A DNA stretch of 64,000 nucleotides from the NCBI GenBank assembly GCA_937926105.1, contig CALANS010000217.1:62001-126000 (forward strand), written 5' to 3'. This document shows positions 1 through 8,871 of this stretch, piece by piece. Source of the stretch: an uncultured Actinomycetes bacterium. Lineage in GTDB: Bacteria; Actinomycetota; Actinomycetes; Mycobacteriales; Nakamurellaceae. Each line of letters opens with the position of its first letter. Position 1 is the first letter of the stretch. The translations under genes were made by a program, and so were the position numbers. The notes beneath the pieces were generated by a model. The model did no database searches and was not told where the DNA came from. It saw nothing but the letters and a program-made list of their open reading frames with translations.

Positions 1-84
1 CCGGCGGACGAACGCATGCAGAGCGCGCCGGGTGGGGTCCGCAAGCACCGCCACTGCTGCCACGTCTGACTGGTCACCCGGCAT
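1..84 (-). CDS. HTH transcriptional regulator, N-terminal fragment (ArsR-like)
   Basis: This is the first 28 codons of a leftward gene that leaves the window at base 1, starting at ATG 84-82. The peptide contains LADPTRRAL, the typical first helix of ArsR-type winged-helix regulators, in which the gene's product would read a metal, redox or other signal and repress a nearby promoter. The gene is divergent from the DUF2231 membrane gene, and a palindrome lies between them at 166-181, so it is a natural candidate for controlling that promoter. The recognition helix and any ligand residues lie outside the window, so the subfamily is inferred only from the first helix. Confidence 0.6.
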   Translation of the reverse strand, partial: MPGDQSDVAAVAVLADPTRRALHAFVRR

Positions 85-144
85 ACGACGAGCCTAGCGC
101 CGAGCGGAGCCCCGGCGCCGCCCGGCGAATGTTCGTCACCGGTC

Positions 145-181
145 TTGACAGCAGGCAGGTGTAAGACTAACGATTGTTAGT
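145..181 (+). promoter_or_regulatory. Promoter with overlapping palindromic operator
   Basis: A consensus -35 hexamer TTGACA lies at 145-150. About 17 bp downstream is a poor -10 (TAACGA, 168-173) embedded in the inverted repeat ACTAAC-GATT-GTTAGT at 166-181, which has 6-bp perfect arms and a 4-bp spacer. A repressor bound there would block the -10. The partial HTH regulator transcribed the other way is the obvious candidate ligand, but this is inference. Confidence 0.5.
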
Positions 182-208
182 GTAATTGGCGGATTGGGGA
201 GGCCCCGC

Positions 209-769
209 ATGGGCAGTCATCTGCAGCACGCGAAACAGCCAGTCAGCCCGATGTTGGCTGGGCCGTACGGGCATCCGTTCCACCCGATGCTCGTCACCGT
301 GCCGATCGGCGCGTGGATCAGCAGCCTGGTGTTCGACATTGCCGCCCAGTTCGTCACGCCGGCCGGCTTCCTCACCCAGGCCTCGGAGTGGCTGATCGCG
401 ATTGGCGTCATCGGAGCGCTGGCCGCTGCCTCGGTGGGGTTCCTGGACCTGATGACGATTCCGACGAGAACCCGGGCGTTCCGCACGGGCCTGATCCATA
501 TGAGCCTGAACCTCGCCGTCACCGTGGCCTACCTGCTGAACTTTCTCTGGCGACTGGGCTCGGCTACCGGCGGCGGCAGGGTAGCCATCGGCCCGCTGGT
601 GCTGTCGGTGATCAGCGTGCTCACGCTGGCCGTGTCCGGGTACCTGGGCGGCAAACTCGCCTATCGCTATGGGGTCCGGGTTGCCGACGAGGGCACCCAG
701 GCGGAGGGCTTCGTCACCCCGGAAGCCAGCGCACCCGGCGCCACGCAGCCGGCGGACGGGCAGCGATAG
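209..769 (+). CDS. DUF2231 family membrane protein
   Basis: This is a 186-residue integral membrane protein of the DUF2231 family, recognised by the N-terminal GHPFHPMLVTVPIGAW signature (about residues 15-30) followed by four hydrophobic segments. No biochemical role is established for the family; members are often found near redox or stress genes. The start is taken as ATG 209 because GGGGAGG at 196-202 sits 6 nt before it; an in-frame TTG at 194 would overlap that ribosome site. It is preceded by a TTGACA promoter with an overlapping palindrome and followed after 79 bp by another small membrane protein. Confidence 0.82.
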   Translation: MGSHLQHAKQPVSPMLAGPYGHPFHPMLVTVPIGAWISSLVFDIAAQFVTPAGFLTQASEWLIAIGVIGALAAASVGFLDLMTIPTRTRAFRTGLIHMSLNLAVTVAYLLNFLWRLGSATGGGRVAIGPLVLSVISVLTLAVSGYLGGKLAYRYGVRVADEGTQAEGFVTPEASAPGATQPADGQR

Positions 770-848
770 CCCCGAAGAACTCGTTGATCCCGCTGCACCA
801 ACCGTGTCTTCGGTGGTCGATCGACCACCCGATATCGAAGGAGTTGCC

Positions 849-1310
849 GTGAGCGTCGCCGCACTGATCGTCTGGATCGTCGCTGCCGCAGGGGGGTTCA
901 TCCTGCTTGGGACGTGGATTGCGAAGTCTGGCCAGAAGCCGGGCGCGAGCAGGTTCCCGGCCGGGGTGATCTTCGGTCATTTCGGCCTGGCCGCAGCCGG
1001 CCTGATCCTGTGGATCGTCTATCTCATCACCGACGCGCGGGCGCTGGCCTGGGTAGCGCTGGTTGTCGTCGTGGTGATCGCGTTGCTCGGCTTCACCATG
1101 TTCCTCCGGTGGATCCCGACCTGCCGCGTGAAGATGGGCCGGGCACCCACGGCACCGGCCGCCACGTCGGCTGACCAGGCCGGTGGTGCTGCGGCCATTC
1201 CCGTCACCGACCTGGCCGAGAGCCACTTTGCGGTGCCGGTCGTGGTGGCGCATGGGCTGTTCGCCGTCGGAACCCTGGTCCTGGTGCTGCTGACGGCATT
1301 GGCGCTGTAG
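849..1310 (+). CDS. Four-TM hypothetical membrane protein
   Basis: This predicted protein of 153 residues has four hydrophobic helices, at about residues 3-25, 39-60, 66-90 and 128-152, and a short polar loop rich in Ala/Thr/Pro before the last helix. I do not recognise a named family. The start is GTG 849, backed by GAAGGAG at 837-843; reading frames open further upstream but have no ribosome site. It follows the DUF2231 gene in the same direction and may share its transcript. A role in the envelope is the most that can be said. Confidence 0.7.
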   Translation: MSVAALIVWIVAAAGGFILLGTWIAKSGQKPGASRFPAGVIFGHFGLAAAGLILWIVYLITDARALAWVALVVVVVIALLGFTMFLRWIPTCRVKMGRAPTAPAATSADQAGGAAAIPVTDLAESHFAVPVVVAHGLFAVGTLVLVLLTALAL

Positions 1311-1402
1311 CCGCATCCGCGCCGCGCGAAAATTCCCTGCTGCGGCGGCGCGCCTTCGCAGGCCTGCGGGACCGGCCCCTTACCGTCTGTCGCAAGAGCT
1401 AC

Positions 1403-1440
1403 TTGACATAACTCTAACCGTATGGTGGAGGTTGAGAGTT
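1403..1440 (+). promoter_or_regulatory. ftsZ upstream element: TTGACA plus dyad
   Basis: TTGACA at 1403-1408 is followed by an imperfect dyad, AACTCTAAC (1410-1418) and GTTGAGAGTT (1431-1440), whose arms match with one extra base. It lies about 100 bp before the ftsZ start. It looks like a promoter with an operator or an RNA hairpin in the leader. A clear -10 is not visible at normal spacing (TATGGT at 1421-1426 is only 12 bp away), so the mechanism is open. Confidence 0.4.
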
Positions 1441-1542
1441 CGGCGACACGCCGGAGTTTCGGCCCTCACCACCGGACACCGGCAGCGCGCCCGGCACAAC
1501 AGCACGGCAGCCAGCGACACCAGCAGGGAAGGGCCTACCACC

Positions 1543-2802
1543 ATGACGCCTCCGCACAACTACCTCGCGGTCATCAAGGTCGTCGGCATCGGCGGCGGCG
1601 GGGTGAACGCCGTCAACCGGATGATCGAGGTCGGGCTGCGCGGCGTGGAGTTCATCGCCATCAACACCGACGCGCAGGCGCTGCTGATGAGCGATGCCGA
1701 CGTCAAGCTGGACGTCGGTCGCGAGTTGACCCGGGGGCTGGGCGCCGGCGCCAACCCGGAGGTCGGGCGCAAGGCCGCCGAGGACCACAAGGAGGAGATC
1801 GAGGAGGTCCTCAAGGGCGCCGACATGGTCTTCGTCACCGCGGGTGAGGGCGGTGGGACCGGCACCGGTGGGGCCCCGGTCGTCGCGTCCATCGCCCGCA
1901 AGCTCGGTGCGTTGACCATCGGCGTCGTCACCCGCCCGTTCGCCTTCGAGGGCAAGCGCCGCGGCGGCCAGGCCGAGCAGGGCATCACCGAACTGCGTAA
2001 CGAGTGCGACACGCTGATCGTGATCCCCAACGACCGGCTGCTGCAGCTCGGCGACCTCGGTGTCTCGCTGATGGACGCCTTCCGCTCCGCCGACGAGGTG
2101 CTGCTCAATGGTGTGCAGGGCATCACCGACCTGATCACCACCCCCGGGCTGATCAACGTGGACTTCGCCGACGTCAAGTCCGTGATGTCCGGTGCCGGCA
2201 CCGCTTTGATGGGCATCGGTTCCGCGCGCGGCGAGGGCCGGGCGGTGCAGGCGGCGCAGAAGGCGATCAACTCCCCGCTGCTGGAGGCCTCCATGGATGG
2301 CGCACACGGTGTGCTGCTGTCCATCGCGGGCGGCTCCGATCTGGGCCTGTTCGAGATCAACGAGGCCGCCTCGCTGGTCCAGGAGGCCGCGCACGAGGAG
2401 GCGAACATCATCTTCGGCACCGTCATCGATGACTCGTTGGGTGACGAGGTGCGGGTGACGGTGATTGCCGCCGGCTTCGATTCCACCCCCTCCGTGATGC
2501 CGCCGGTCGGGCGGAGCTACTCCTCCGGCGGTGACGGGGCCGGCGGGGCGAACGCTCCCGGACCGGACACCCCCGTCGGATCGGCGCCGCGCGGCAGCAC
2601 GCTGCCGCCGCTGCCCGACCGGAGTGGCGAGGGTTACCTGCGGCCGGACGGCGTGACGGCACAGCCACGGCCCTACCAGGGCTCCGGGGCCGCGACCCCA
2701 CCCTCGGCGAGTTCACCGGTCGCGGGGGGCCCGCTGCCGCACGCCCGTCCGCTGGATGACGAGGACGATGAGGTGGACGTTCCGCCGTTCATGAAGATCT
2801 GA
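1543..2802 (+). CDS. ftsZ: Cell division GTPase FtsZ
   Basis: FtsZ is the tubulin homologue that polymerises with GTP into the cytoplasmic Z ring. The 419-residue product has the N-terminal glycine cluster [10 protein letters not shown] (about 15-24), the tubulin signature [10 protein letters not shown] (about 103-112), the T7-loop region and a disordered Pro/Gly/Ser linker, ending in an acidic [16 protein letters not shown] tail that would bind SepF. The start is ATG 1543 after AGGGAAGGG at about 1525-1533; a frame open from TTG 1432 lacks a ribosome site. The usual neighbours ftsQ (upstream) and pgeF-yggS (downstream) are missing; sepF follows after 163 bp. Confidence 0.98.
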   Translation: MTPPHNYLAVIKVVGIGGGGVNAVNRMIEVGLRGVEFIAINTDAQALLMSDADVKLDVGRELTRGLGAGANPEVGRKAAEDHKEEIEEVLKGADMVFVTAGEGGGTGTGGAPVVASIARKLGALTIGVVTRPFAFEGKRRGGQAEQGITELRNECDTLIVIPNDRLLQLGDLGVSLMDAFRSADEVLLNGVQGITDLITTPGLINVDFADVKSVMSGAGTALMGIGSARGEGRAVQAAQKAINSPLLEASMDGAHGVLLSIAGGSDLGLFEINEAASLVQEAAHEEANIIFGTVIDDSLGDEVRVTVIAAGFDSTPSVMPPVGRSYSSGGDGAGGANAPGPDTPVGSAPRGSTLPPLPDRSGEGYLRPDGVTAQPRPYQGSGAATPPSASSPVAGGPLPHARPLDDEDDEVDVPPFMKI

Positions 2803-2965
2803 CGTGTCGATGAGGCCGGCGGGAGGCGCTCCACTGCCAGCGGGAATGCGTTGGCCCGGCGGGTGTGTCGCACCTGAATCGGCCCCTTGCGGCCGTTAGC
2901 CTCGAGCGCAGCAGGGACACCGTTCGCCACCCCACGACCGGGGCCGGTACGAGGAAGGAACGACG

Positions 2966-3520
2966 ATGGGTTCATGGCGCAGGATGGGAGCCTTCCTCGG
3001 ACTCGTCCCCGAGGACGAGAACCGCGAGGGCGGCACCGACTATTCGACGGACTACGAGGCGGACTACCCGGACCGGAGCTATCCCGGCGCTTACGACTCC
3101 GTCCCGTCGCACCGGTCCGGCCGGCCGGCCGCCGGTGCGGGTGGTCCTCGCGACTACCCCGAGCCCGTCACCCATGGTGCACTAGCGGTGCAGTGGCAGC
3201 CGGCGGCCCGGCCGGCTCCGGAGCCCTCCGCGGGGTCGTCCGCGGCTGCCGCTCGCCCGCTGACGGTCAAGCTGACCGGTTTCGGCGAGGCGCGCATCAT
3301 CGGCGAGCGCTACCGCGACGGTGCATCCGTGATCCTGGACATGACGGACCTGTCGGACGCCGACGCCCGCCGGGTGGTCGACTTCGCCGCCGGCCTGGCG
3401 TTCGCCCTGCACGGGTCGATCGACAAGGTCACCACCCGGGTATTCATGCTGCTGCCGCCGCACGCCGACCTGTCCGCCGAGGACCGGCGCGCCTTCGCCG
3501 GCAGTTACGCGGCCCGCTGA
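2966..3520 (+). CDS. sepF: Cell division protein SepF
   Basis: SepF is a cytoplasmic ring-forming protein that anchors FtsZ to the membrane and is essential in actinobacteria lacking FtsA/ZipA. The product has 184 residues: an N-terminal amphipathic segment (MGSWRRMGAFLGL) that would bind lipid, a negatively charged Asp/Tyr/Glu-rich linker, and the SepF/DUF552 core from about residue 95 to the end, ending in GSYAAR. ATG 2966 follows GAGGAAGGAA at 2951-2960. It sits between ftsZ and yggT as in other actinobacterial dcw clusters; TAGCCT at 2897-2902 could be a -10 giving it its own promoter. Confidence 0.95.
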   Translation: MGSWRRMGAFLGLVPEDENREGGTDYSTDYEADYPDRSYPGAYDSVPSHRSGRPAAGAGGPRDYPEPVTHGALAVQWQPAARPAPEPSAGSSAAAARPLTVKLTGFGEARIIGERYRDGASVILDMTDLSDADARRVVDFAAGLAFALHGSIDKVTTRVFMLLPPHADLSAEDRRAFAGSYAAR

Positions 3521-3570
3521 GCTGCGGCCTGATTCGGTAAACCGGCGAGCGGTCAGGTACAAGTGGAGAG

Positions 3571-3858
3571 GTGAGCGTCTTCTGGCAGCTGCTGTTCCTG
3601 CTGCTTTGGCTTTTCCGGTTGGCGATCTATGCCCGGATCGTGTTCGAGATCGTGCGGATGATTGCGCGCAGCTGGCGGCCGATCGGTGCGTCGGCCGTCG
3701 CCCTGGAAATCCTCTACAGCTCCACCGACCCGCCGGTCAAGCTGCTGCGCAGGATCATCCCGACGGTCCGCCTGGGCGGGGTAGGGTTCGACCTCAGCAT
3801 TATTGTTCTACTGATCGTCATATGGATCCTGATGGTCATCGTCGGCAGGCTCGCCTGA
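3571..3858 (+). CDS. YggT family membrane protein
   Basis: This is a 95-residue YggT-family protein with two hydrophobic helices (about 3-24 and 72-94) separated by an amphipathic loop containing the family's [16 protein letters not shown] segment. The family sits beside sepF and divIVA in most actinobacteria; a role in division or osmotic tolerance has been proposed but not settled. GTG 3571 follows GGAGAG with almost no spacing, so a slightly different start is possible. It lies 50 bp after sepF and 46 bp before divIVA. Confidence 0.88.
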   Translation: MSVFWQLLFLLLWLFRLAIYARIVFEIVRMIARSWRPIGASAVALEILYSSTDPPVKLLRRIIPTVRLGGVGFDLSIIVLLIVIWILMVIVGRLA

Positions 3859-3904
3859 GCGGGCTGGCGAAGTCCCACCAGTCGCCCACGTCACGGAGGA
3901 AGCT

Positions 3905-4828
3905 ATGCGGCTCACCCCGGCCGATGTCCACAATGTCGCGTTCAAAAAGCCGTCCATCGGCAAGCGCGGCTACGACGAGGACGAGGTCGATGCATTCCTC
4001 GACATCGTCGAGGCCGAGCTGATCAGCCTGATCGAGGAGAACAACGAGCTGCGTCAGCAGGTCGCCGCCTACGAGTCCGGCCAGGTGCAACCCGGTGGCG
4101 CCGGTGCAGCGGACGTCGCGGCTCCGGAGTCGGACACCGACGGGCCCAGTGTGCAGGAACTCATCGACCAGGCGCCGGCAGACGGGGTGGGCGAACACGA
4201 GGCACAGCCCGTCGCCGAGCAGCCCGCCCCTCCGGCGGAGCCCGCCACCGCAGAGCCGATCACCGCTGAGCAGCCTGTCGTGGACGGATCCGGGCAGCCC
4301 CCAGCCGCACCGCCCGTCGCCGAGCAGCCCGCCGTGCAGCAGGCCGCCGCCACGCCCGCGGACCACCACCTGCACGCCGCGCGGTTGCTGGGCCTGGCCC
4401 AGGAGACCGCCGAGCGGGTGACCGCCGAGGCCACCGCCGAGGCCGAGCAGACCAAGGCGAACGCGCACGCCGCGTCCGAGAAGATGCTGACCGACGCCCG
4501 CAACGAGTCCGAGCGGATGGTCACCGAGGCCAAGAATTCCTCCGAGTCCATGGTGTCCGAGGCCACCGCGAAGGCCGAGGCCACCATCCGGGACAGCCAG
4601 ATCAAGGCCGAGGCGATGGACCGCGAGGCGCAGCGCAAGTATTCCGAGGTGATGAGCCAGCTCACCGCGCAGCGCACCAGCCTGGAGAACAAGATCGACG
4701 GTCTGCGCACCTACGAGCGGGAGTACCGCAGCCGGCTGAAGAACTGGATCACCGATCAACTGCAGCAGCTCGATGAGTCCGGCTCGGACGGCGAGCAGGC
4801 ATCGCCGGTAGGCGCCGGCCAGGGCTGA
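3905..4828 (+). CDS. divIVA: Polar growth protein DivIVA/Wag31
   Basis: DivIVA (Wag31) is the coiled-coil scaffold that marks negatively curved membrane at cell poles and directs apical cell-wall growth in actinobacteria. The 307-residue product has the N-terminal DivIVA domain ([16 protein letters not shown], then [13 protein letters not shown] to about residue 55), a long Pro/Ala/Glu-rich low-complexity linker (about 60-150), and a C-terminal Ala/Glu-rich coiled coil (about 155-285). ATG 3905 follows CGGAGGAAGC at 3893-3902. It closes the ftsZ-sepF-yggT-divIVA group. Confidence 0.95.
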   Translation: MRLTPADVHNVAFKKPSIGKRGYDEDEVDAFLDIVEAELISLIEENNELRQQVAAYESGQVQPGGAGAADVAAPESDTDGPSVQELIDQAPADGVGEHEAQPVAEQPAPPAEPATAEPITAEQPVVDGSGQPPAAPPVAEQPAVQQAAATPADHHLHAARLLGLAQETAERVTAEATAEAEQTKANAHAASEKMLTDARNESERMVTEAKNSSESMVSEATAKAEATIRDSQIKAEAMDREAQRKYSEVMSQLTAQRTSLENKIDGLRTYEREYRSRLKNWITDQLQQLDESGSDGEQASPVGAGQG

Positions 4829-4866
4829 TCAGCAATGACGGCGCGGATTCCGCTGGATCACCCCGG

Positions 4867-4872
4867 TAGAAT
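4867..4872 (+). promoter_or_regulatory. -10 element of the ileS T-box transcript
   Basis: TAGAAT at 4867-4872 matches the -10 consensus and sits just before the T-box leader, putting the transcription start near 4879. No convincing -35 is seen at 16-19 bp, which is common for actinobacterial promoters. Confidence 0.5.
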
Positions 4873-4879
4873 CTGCATC

Positions 4880-5178
4880 GCGATGTGAAGTACCAGGCAG
4901 TGACCCGGCCATCACCGGCGAGCCTTTCGGAAGAACGGGGCGACCGGACCTGCGCCATGCGGACCGGGCACCCTCACTAGACCCGAACGGGTCCGGCCCG
5001 TCACAGCCGGAGAACGAAGCGGCCCGTGCCGTCGCTGCGGCGGCGCACGAGCAAGCGGGGTGGTACCGCGGGGTGGCTCGGATGCGAGTCGTCTCGTCCC
5101 TGCACGGTCCGGCGGCACACCGGACCACCGGACCGGCATCAGCCGGAACGGCGGCACGGACGAGGAGCACCACCGCAC
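4880..5178 (+). promoter_or_regulatory. Isoleucine T-box riboswitch (translational type)
   Basis: The ileS leader is a T-box RNA that binds uncharged tRNA-Ile. Stem I contains GTGACCCGGCC followed by the specifier ATC at 4911-4913 (isoleucine) and ACCGGCGAGCC. The T-box bulge GGGGTGGTACCGCG lies at 5057-5070, with TGG available to pair with the tRNA NCCA end. No U-tract terminator follows. Instead CTCGTCC at 5093-5099 is complementary to GGACGAG at 5158-5164, which covers the ileS ribosome site GAGGAG (5162-5167). This suggests that tRNA binding frees the ribosome site, as in other actinobacterial ileS leaders. Confidence 0.93.
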
Positions 5179-8100
5179 ATGGCAGACCACCCGGCGCCCG
5201 ACAGCTATCCGCTGGCCGGCGCGGACGGCGTCGACACCCACCCGTCCTTCCCCGCGCTGGAGCGGGCCGTGTTGGCCTACTGGGAGGCTGACGGCACGTT
5301 CCGGGCGTCCATCGAGCAGCGCCCGGCAGGGGAGAACGGGGCCAACGAGTACGTCTTCTACGACGGCCCTCCGTTCGCCAACGGGCTGCCGCACTACGGT
5401 CACCTGCTCACCGGCTACGTCAAGGACACGGTGCCGCGGTATCAGACCATGCGTGGCCGCCGGGTGGAGCGCCGGTTCGGCTGGGACACCCACGGCCTGC
5501 CTGCCGAACTGGAGGCGATGGACCAGCTCGGCATCAAGACCAAGGACGAGATCCTCGAGCTCGGCATCGAGACCTTCAACGAGGCCTGCCGCGCGTCGGT
5601 GCTGCGCTACACCCAGGAGTGGCGGGAATACGTCACCCGGCAGGCCCGCTGGGTGGACTTCGACCACGACTACAAGACGCTCAACCCCGAGTACATGGAG
5701 TCGGTGATCTGGGCGTTCAAGCAGCTCTACGACAAGGGCCTGATCTACGAGGGCTTCCGGGTGCTGCCGTACTGCTGGAACGACGAGACCCCGCTGTCCA
5801 ACCACGAACTGCGGATGGACGACGACGTCTACCAGCTGCGCCGGGACCCCGCCGTCACCGTCGGGCTACGTCTGGATACCGCCGACACCGGCGACGCAGC
5901 CGATGTGGCGGACCCGTTGTCCGGCGCGCTGGCGCTGATCTGGACCACCACGCCCTGGACGCTCACCGCGAACCTGGCCATCATGGTCGGTCCGGACATC
6001 GACTACGTCGTGGTGGAGTCGGATAGGCCCACCGGTCGGGTGGAGCGCTACCTGATCGCCCAGGCCCGGTTGGCCGCCTATGCGCACGAACTTGGCGACC
6101 CGGACGAACTGCCGGTGCTGTTGCGCTGCAAGGGTTCCGAGCTGCTGGGCCGGAGTTACACGCCGCCCATGGGCTACTACCTCGGGCATCCGCGGGCGTT
6201 CCGGATGGTGTCGGCCGACTTCGTCACCACCGACGAGGGCACCGGACTGGTGCACACGGCCGGAGCCTTCGGCGAGGAGGACAAGGTAGTCACCGATCGG
6301 GAGGGCATCGAACCGGTCATCCCGGTGGGCGCGGACGGCCGGTTCCGCTTCCCGGTCGCGGACTACGAGGGCCTGCTGGTGTTCGACGCCAACCCGGTGA
6401 TCATCGATCACCTGCGGGCCGCGACCCGCGGCGACGGCGACACCGGCCCGGTGACTGCGGGCACGGTACTGGTCCGGCGGGAGAGCTACGAGCACAGCTA
6501 TCCGCATTGCTGGCGCTGTCGGAATCCGTTGATCTACATGGCGGTGTCCTCCTGGTTCGTGCAGGTGACCGCGTTCAAGCAGCGCATGCTAGAGCTGAAC
6601 CAGCAGATCAACTGGGTCCCGGCGAACGTCAAGGACGGCCAGTTCGGCAAGTGGCTGGCCAACGCCCGCGACTGGTCGATCACCCGGAACCGGTTCTGGG
6701 GCAGCCCGGTTCCGGTGTGGAAGAGCGACGACCCGGCCTACCCGCGGATCGACGTGTACGGCTCGTTCGCGGAGCTGGAACGCGACTTCGGCGAGTTGCC
6801 GATGCGCACCGATCCGGCCACCGGCGAGCGCACCGTCGATCTGCACCGGCCGTCCATCGACCGGCTCACCCGTCCCAATCCGGACGACCCGACGGGGCAG
6901 TCCACCATGCGCCGCGTGGAGGACGTGCTGGACGTCTGGTTCGACTCCGGGTCGATGAGCTATGCCCAGGTGCACTACCCGTTCGAGGATGCCGAGTGGT
7001 TCGCGCATCACTTTCCGGCCGACTTCATCGTGGAGTACATCGGCCAGACTCGCGGCTGGTTCTACATGCTGCATATCCTGGCCACCGCGCTATTCGACAA
7101 GCCGGCCTTCACCGATGTGATCTGTCACGGCATCGTGCTGGGCAGCGACGGCGCGAAGATGTCCAAGTCGCTGCGCAACTATCCGGATGTGCGGGAGGTC
7201 TTCGACCGGGACGGCGCCGACGCCATGCGCTGGTTCTTGATGTCCAGCTCGATCCTGCGTGGGGGCAATCTGGTCGTCACCGAGGAGGGCATCCGGGAGG
7301 GCGTGCGGCAGTCCGTGCTGCCGTTGTGGAACGCCTGGTACTTCCTGTCGCTGTACGCCGCAGCCGCCGGTGGGCCGGGCGAGCCTGGCCTAGTGGGGCG
7401 CGTGCGCACCAACCAGACCGATGTGCTGGACCGCTACATCCTGGCCAAGACCGCCGAACTCGCGGACGCGGTGACGGCGCAGCTGGACTCCTACGACATC
7501 GCCGGCGCCTGCGCCTCGGTGCGCTCCTACCTGGAGATCCTCACCAACTGGTACATCCGGCGCTCGAGGCCGCGCTTCTGGGCGGGCGACGCCGATGCCA
7601 TCGACACCCTGCACACCGTGCTGGAGACGGTGTGCCGGCTGGCCGCGCCGCTGCTACCGCTGGTCACCGAGACCGTATGGCGCGGCCTGACCGGCGGGCG
7701 CAGCGTGCACCTGACCGACTGGCCCGCGCGTGGCGACGAGCCCGGCGCGCTGCCGGCCGATCCCGCTTTGGTGGCCGCCATGGACCGGGTGCGGGAGGTC
7801 GCGTCGGTCGCGCTGTCGCTGCGCAAGGCCGCCGGCATCCGGGTGCGTCAACCGCTCCGTACCATGACGGTATCCACCGCGGACCCGCATGCGCTGCAAC
7901 GGTTCTCGTCACTGTTGGCCGATGAGGTGAACGTTCGGACGGTGACGCTGATCGGACTGGACGCCGGCGATGAGCATGTGTCGCAACACCTGACGGTCAA
8001 CGCGCGCGCGGCGGGGCCGCGGCTGGGCCGGCAGGTGCAGCAGGTGATCCGGGCCGCGAAGGCAGGCGACTGGTCGGTCGGCGACGACGCCACGGTGACC

Positions 8101-8502
8101 TGCGGCGGCGTGGCGTTGGCCGCCGGCGAGTACACCTTGGAGCTGGCCGCTGCGGCCGACGACTCCGGGGCGCTCGGGCTGCTGCGCGGTGGCGGCTATG
8201 TGCACCTGGACACCGAACTGGACCCCGAGCTGCTCACCGAGGGGCTGGTCGCGGACCTGTTGCGGGTGATCCAGCAGGCCCGAAAGGACGCCGAACTGCA
8301 GGTGTCGGACCGCATCTCGGTGACCCTGGACGTTCCGGACGACGTGTGGGCCGCCGCCTCCGCGCATCAGGACCAGGTCAAGGCGGAAACCTTAGCGGTG
8401 ACGATGCAGCGTGGTCCGCTCGGCTCGGCCGGGACAGCCGGCACCGTCGGTGATGGCCTGAAGGCCCGCGTTGCCGTCACCGCCGTGGGCGCGCACGGCT
8501 GA
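5179..8502 (+). CDS. ileS: Isoleucyl-tRNA synthetase
   Basis: IleS attaches isoleucine to tRNA-Ile in the cytoplasm. The 1107-residue product carries the class I signature PHYGHLL (about residue 70), the CP1 editing domain, KMSKS (about residue 659) and a tRNA anticodon-binding C-terminus. The length and the [17 protein letters not shown] form of the active site point to the type-2, eukaryote-like IleS group, many members of which are less sensitive to mupirocin. The start is ATG 5179, after GAGGAG at 5162-5167; the frame stays open to 5026, but that lies inside the T-box. Expression should follow uncharged tRNA-Ile levels. Confidence 0.97.
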   Translation: MADHPAPDSYPLAGADGVDTHPSFPALERAVLAYWEADGTFRASIEQRPAGENGANEYVFYDGPPFANGLPHYGHLLTGYVKDTVPRYQTMRGRRVERRFGWDTHGLPAELEAMDQLGIKTKDEILELGIETFNEACRASVLRYTQEWREYVTRQARWVDFDHDYKTLNPEYMESVIWAFKQLYDKGLIYEGFRVLPYCWNDETPLSNHELRMDDDVYQLRRDPAVTVGLRLDTADTGDAADVADPLSGALALIWTTTPWTLTANLAIMVGPDIDYVVVESDRPTGRVERYLIAQARLAAYAHELGDPDELPVLLRCKGSELLGRSYTPPMGYYLGHPRAFRMVSADFVTTDEGTGLVHTAGAFGEEDKVVTDREGIEPVIPVGADGRFRFPVADYEGLLVFDANPVIIDHLRAATRGDGDTGPVTAGTVLVRRESYEHSYPHCWRCRNPLIYMAVSSWFVQVTAFKQRMLELNQQINWVPANVKDGQFGKWLANARDWSITRNRFWGSPVPVWKSDDPAYPRIDVYGSFAELERDFGELPMRTDPATGERTVDLHRPSIDRLTRPNPDDPTGQSTMRRVEDVLDVWFDSGSMSYAQVHYPFEDAEWFAHHFPADFIVEYIGQTRGWFYMLHILATALFDKPAFTDVICHGIVLGSDGAKMSKSLRNYPDVREVFDRDGADAMRWFLMSSSILRGGNLVVTEEGIREGVRQSVLPLWNAWYFLSLYAAAAGGPGEPGLVGRVRTNQTDVLDRYILAKTAELADAVTAQLDSYDIAGACASVRSYLEILTNWYIRRSRPRFWAGDADAIDTLHTVLETVCRLAAPLLPLVTETVWRGLTGGRSVHLTDWPARGDEPGALPADPALVAAMDRVREVASVALSLRKAAGIRVRQPLRTMTVSTADPHALQRFSSLLADEVNVRTVTLIGLDAGDEHVSQHLTVNARAAGPRLGRQVQQVIRAAKAGDWSVGDDATVTCGGVALAAGEYTLELAAAADDSGALGLLRGGGYVHLDTELDPELLTEGLVADLLRVIQQARKDAELQVSDRISVTLDVPDDVWAAASAHQDQVKAETLAVTMQRGPLGSAGTAGTVGDGLKARVAVTAVGAHG

Positions 8503-8517
8503 CGGCAGGGACCTGCG

Positions 8518-8811
8518 ATGCGCGTGCCGATCCGGGTCCGGCCCGGTGCCCGCCGCACCGCGGTCGGCGGCCGGTGGGATGGCCCGAGCGGGGCGGGCCC
8601 GGCCCTGCTGGTGTCGGTCGCCGCGCCGGCGGTAGACGGCAAGGCCAACGCGGCGGTGTGCGCCGCGCTGGCCGGCGCGCTCGGCCTGCGGACCCGGCAG
8701 GTGCGGATCGTCTCCGGCGAGCGCTCTCGCGACAAGCTTGTCGAGTTGATGGCGCCGGAGATCGGCCAGACCGCGCTGGAGGAGCGGGTTATCGAGTTGC
8801 GGGACCGCTGA
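8518..8811 (+). CDS. DUF167/YggU family protein
   Basis: This is a 97-residue UPF0235/DUF167 (YggU) protein, a small alpha/beta fold of unknown function. The family signature is visible as [12 protein letters not shown] near the N-terminus, [14 protein letters not shown] in the middle and [16 protein letters not shown] before the end. ATG 8518 lies 15 bp after ileS and is probably cotranscribed with it, after a weak CAGGGACC ribosome site. The association with ileS says nothing specific about its job. Confidence 0.9.
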   Translation: MRVPIRVRPGARRTAVGGRWDGPSGAGPALLVSVAAPAVDGKANAAVCAALAGALGLRTRQVRIVSGERSRDKLVELMAPEIGQTALEERVIELRDR

Positions 8812-8871
8812 TCGGTGCTGGTACCGGTCGAGGCGTGGCACGGAAGATCGCGTCGGCGCCGCCTGATGGGC

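Noticed and set aside
5026..5178. ileS start further upstream
   Set aside because: This stretch is T-box RNA, and the ribosome site and homologous N-terminus place the start at 5179.
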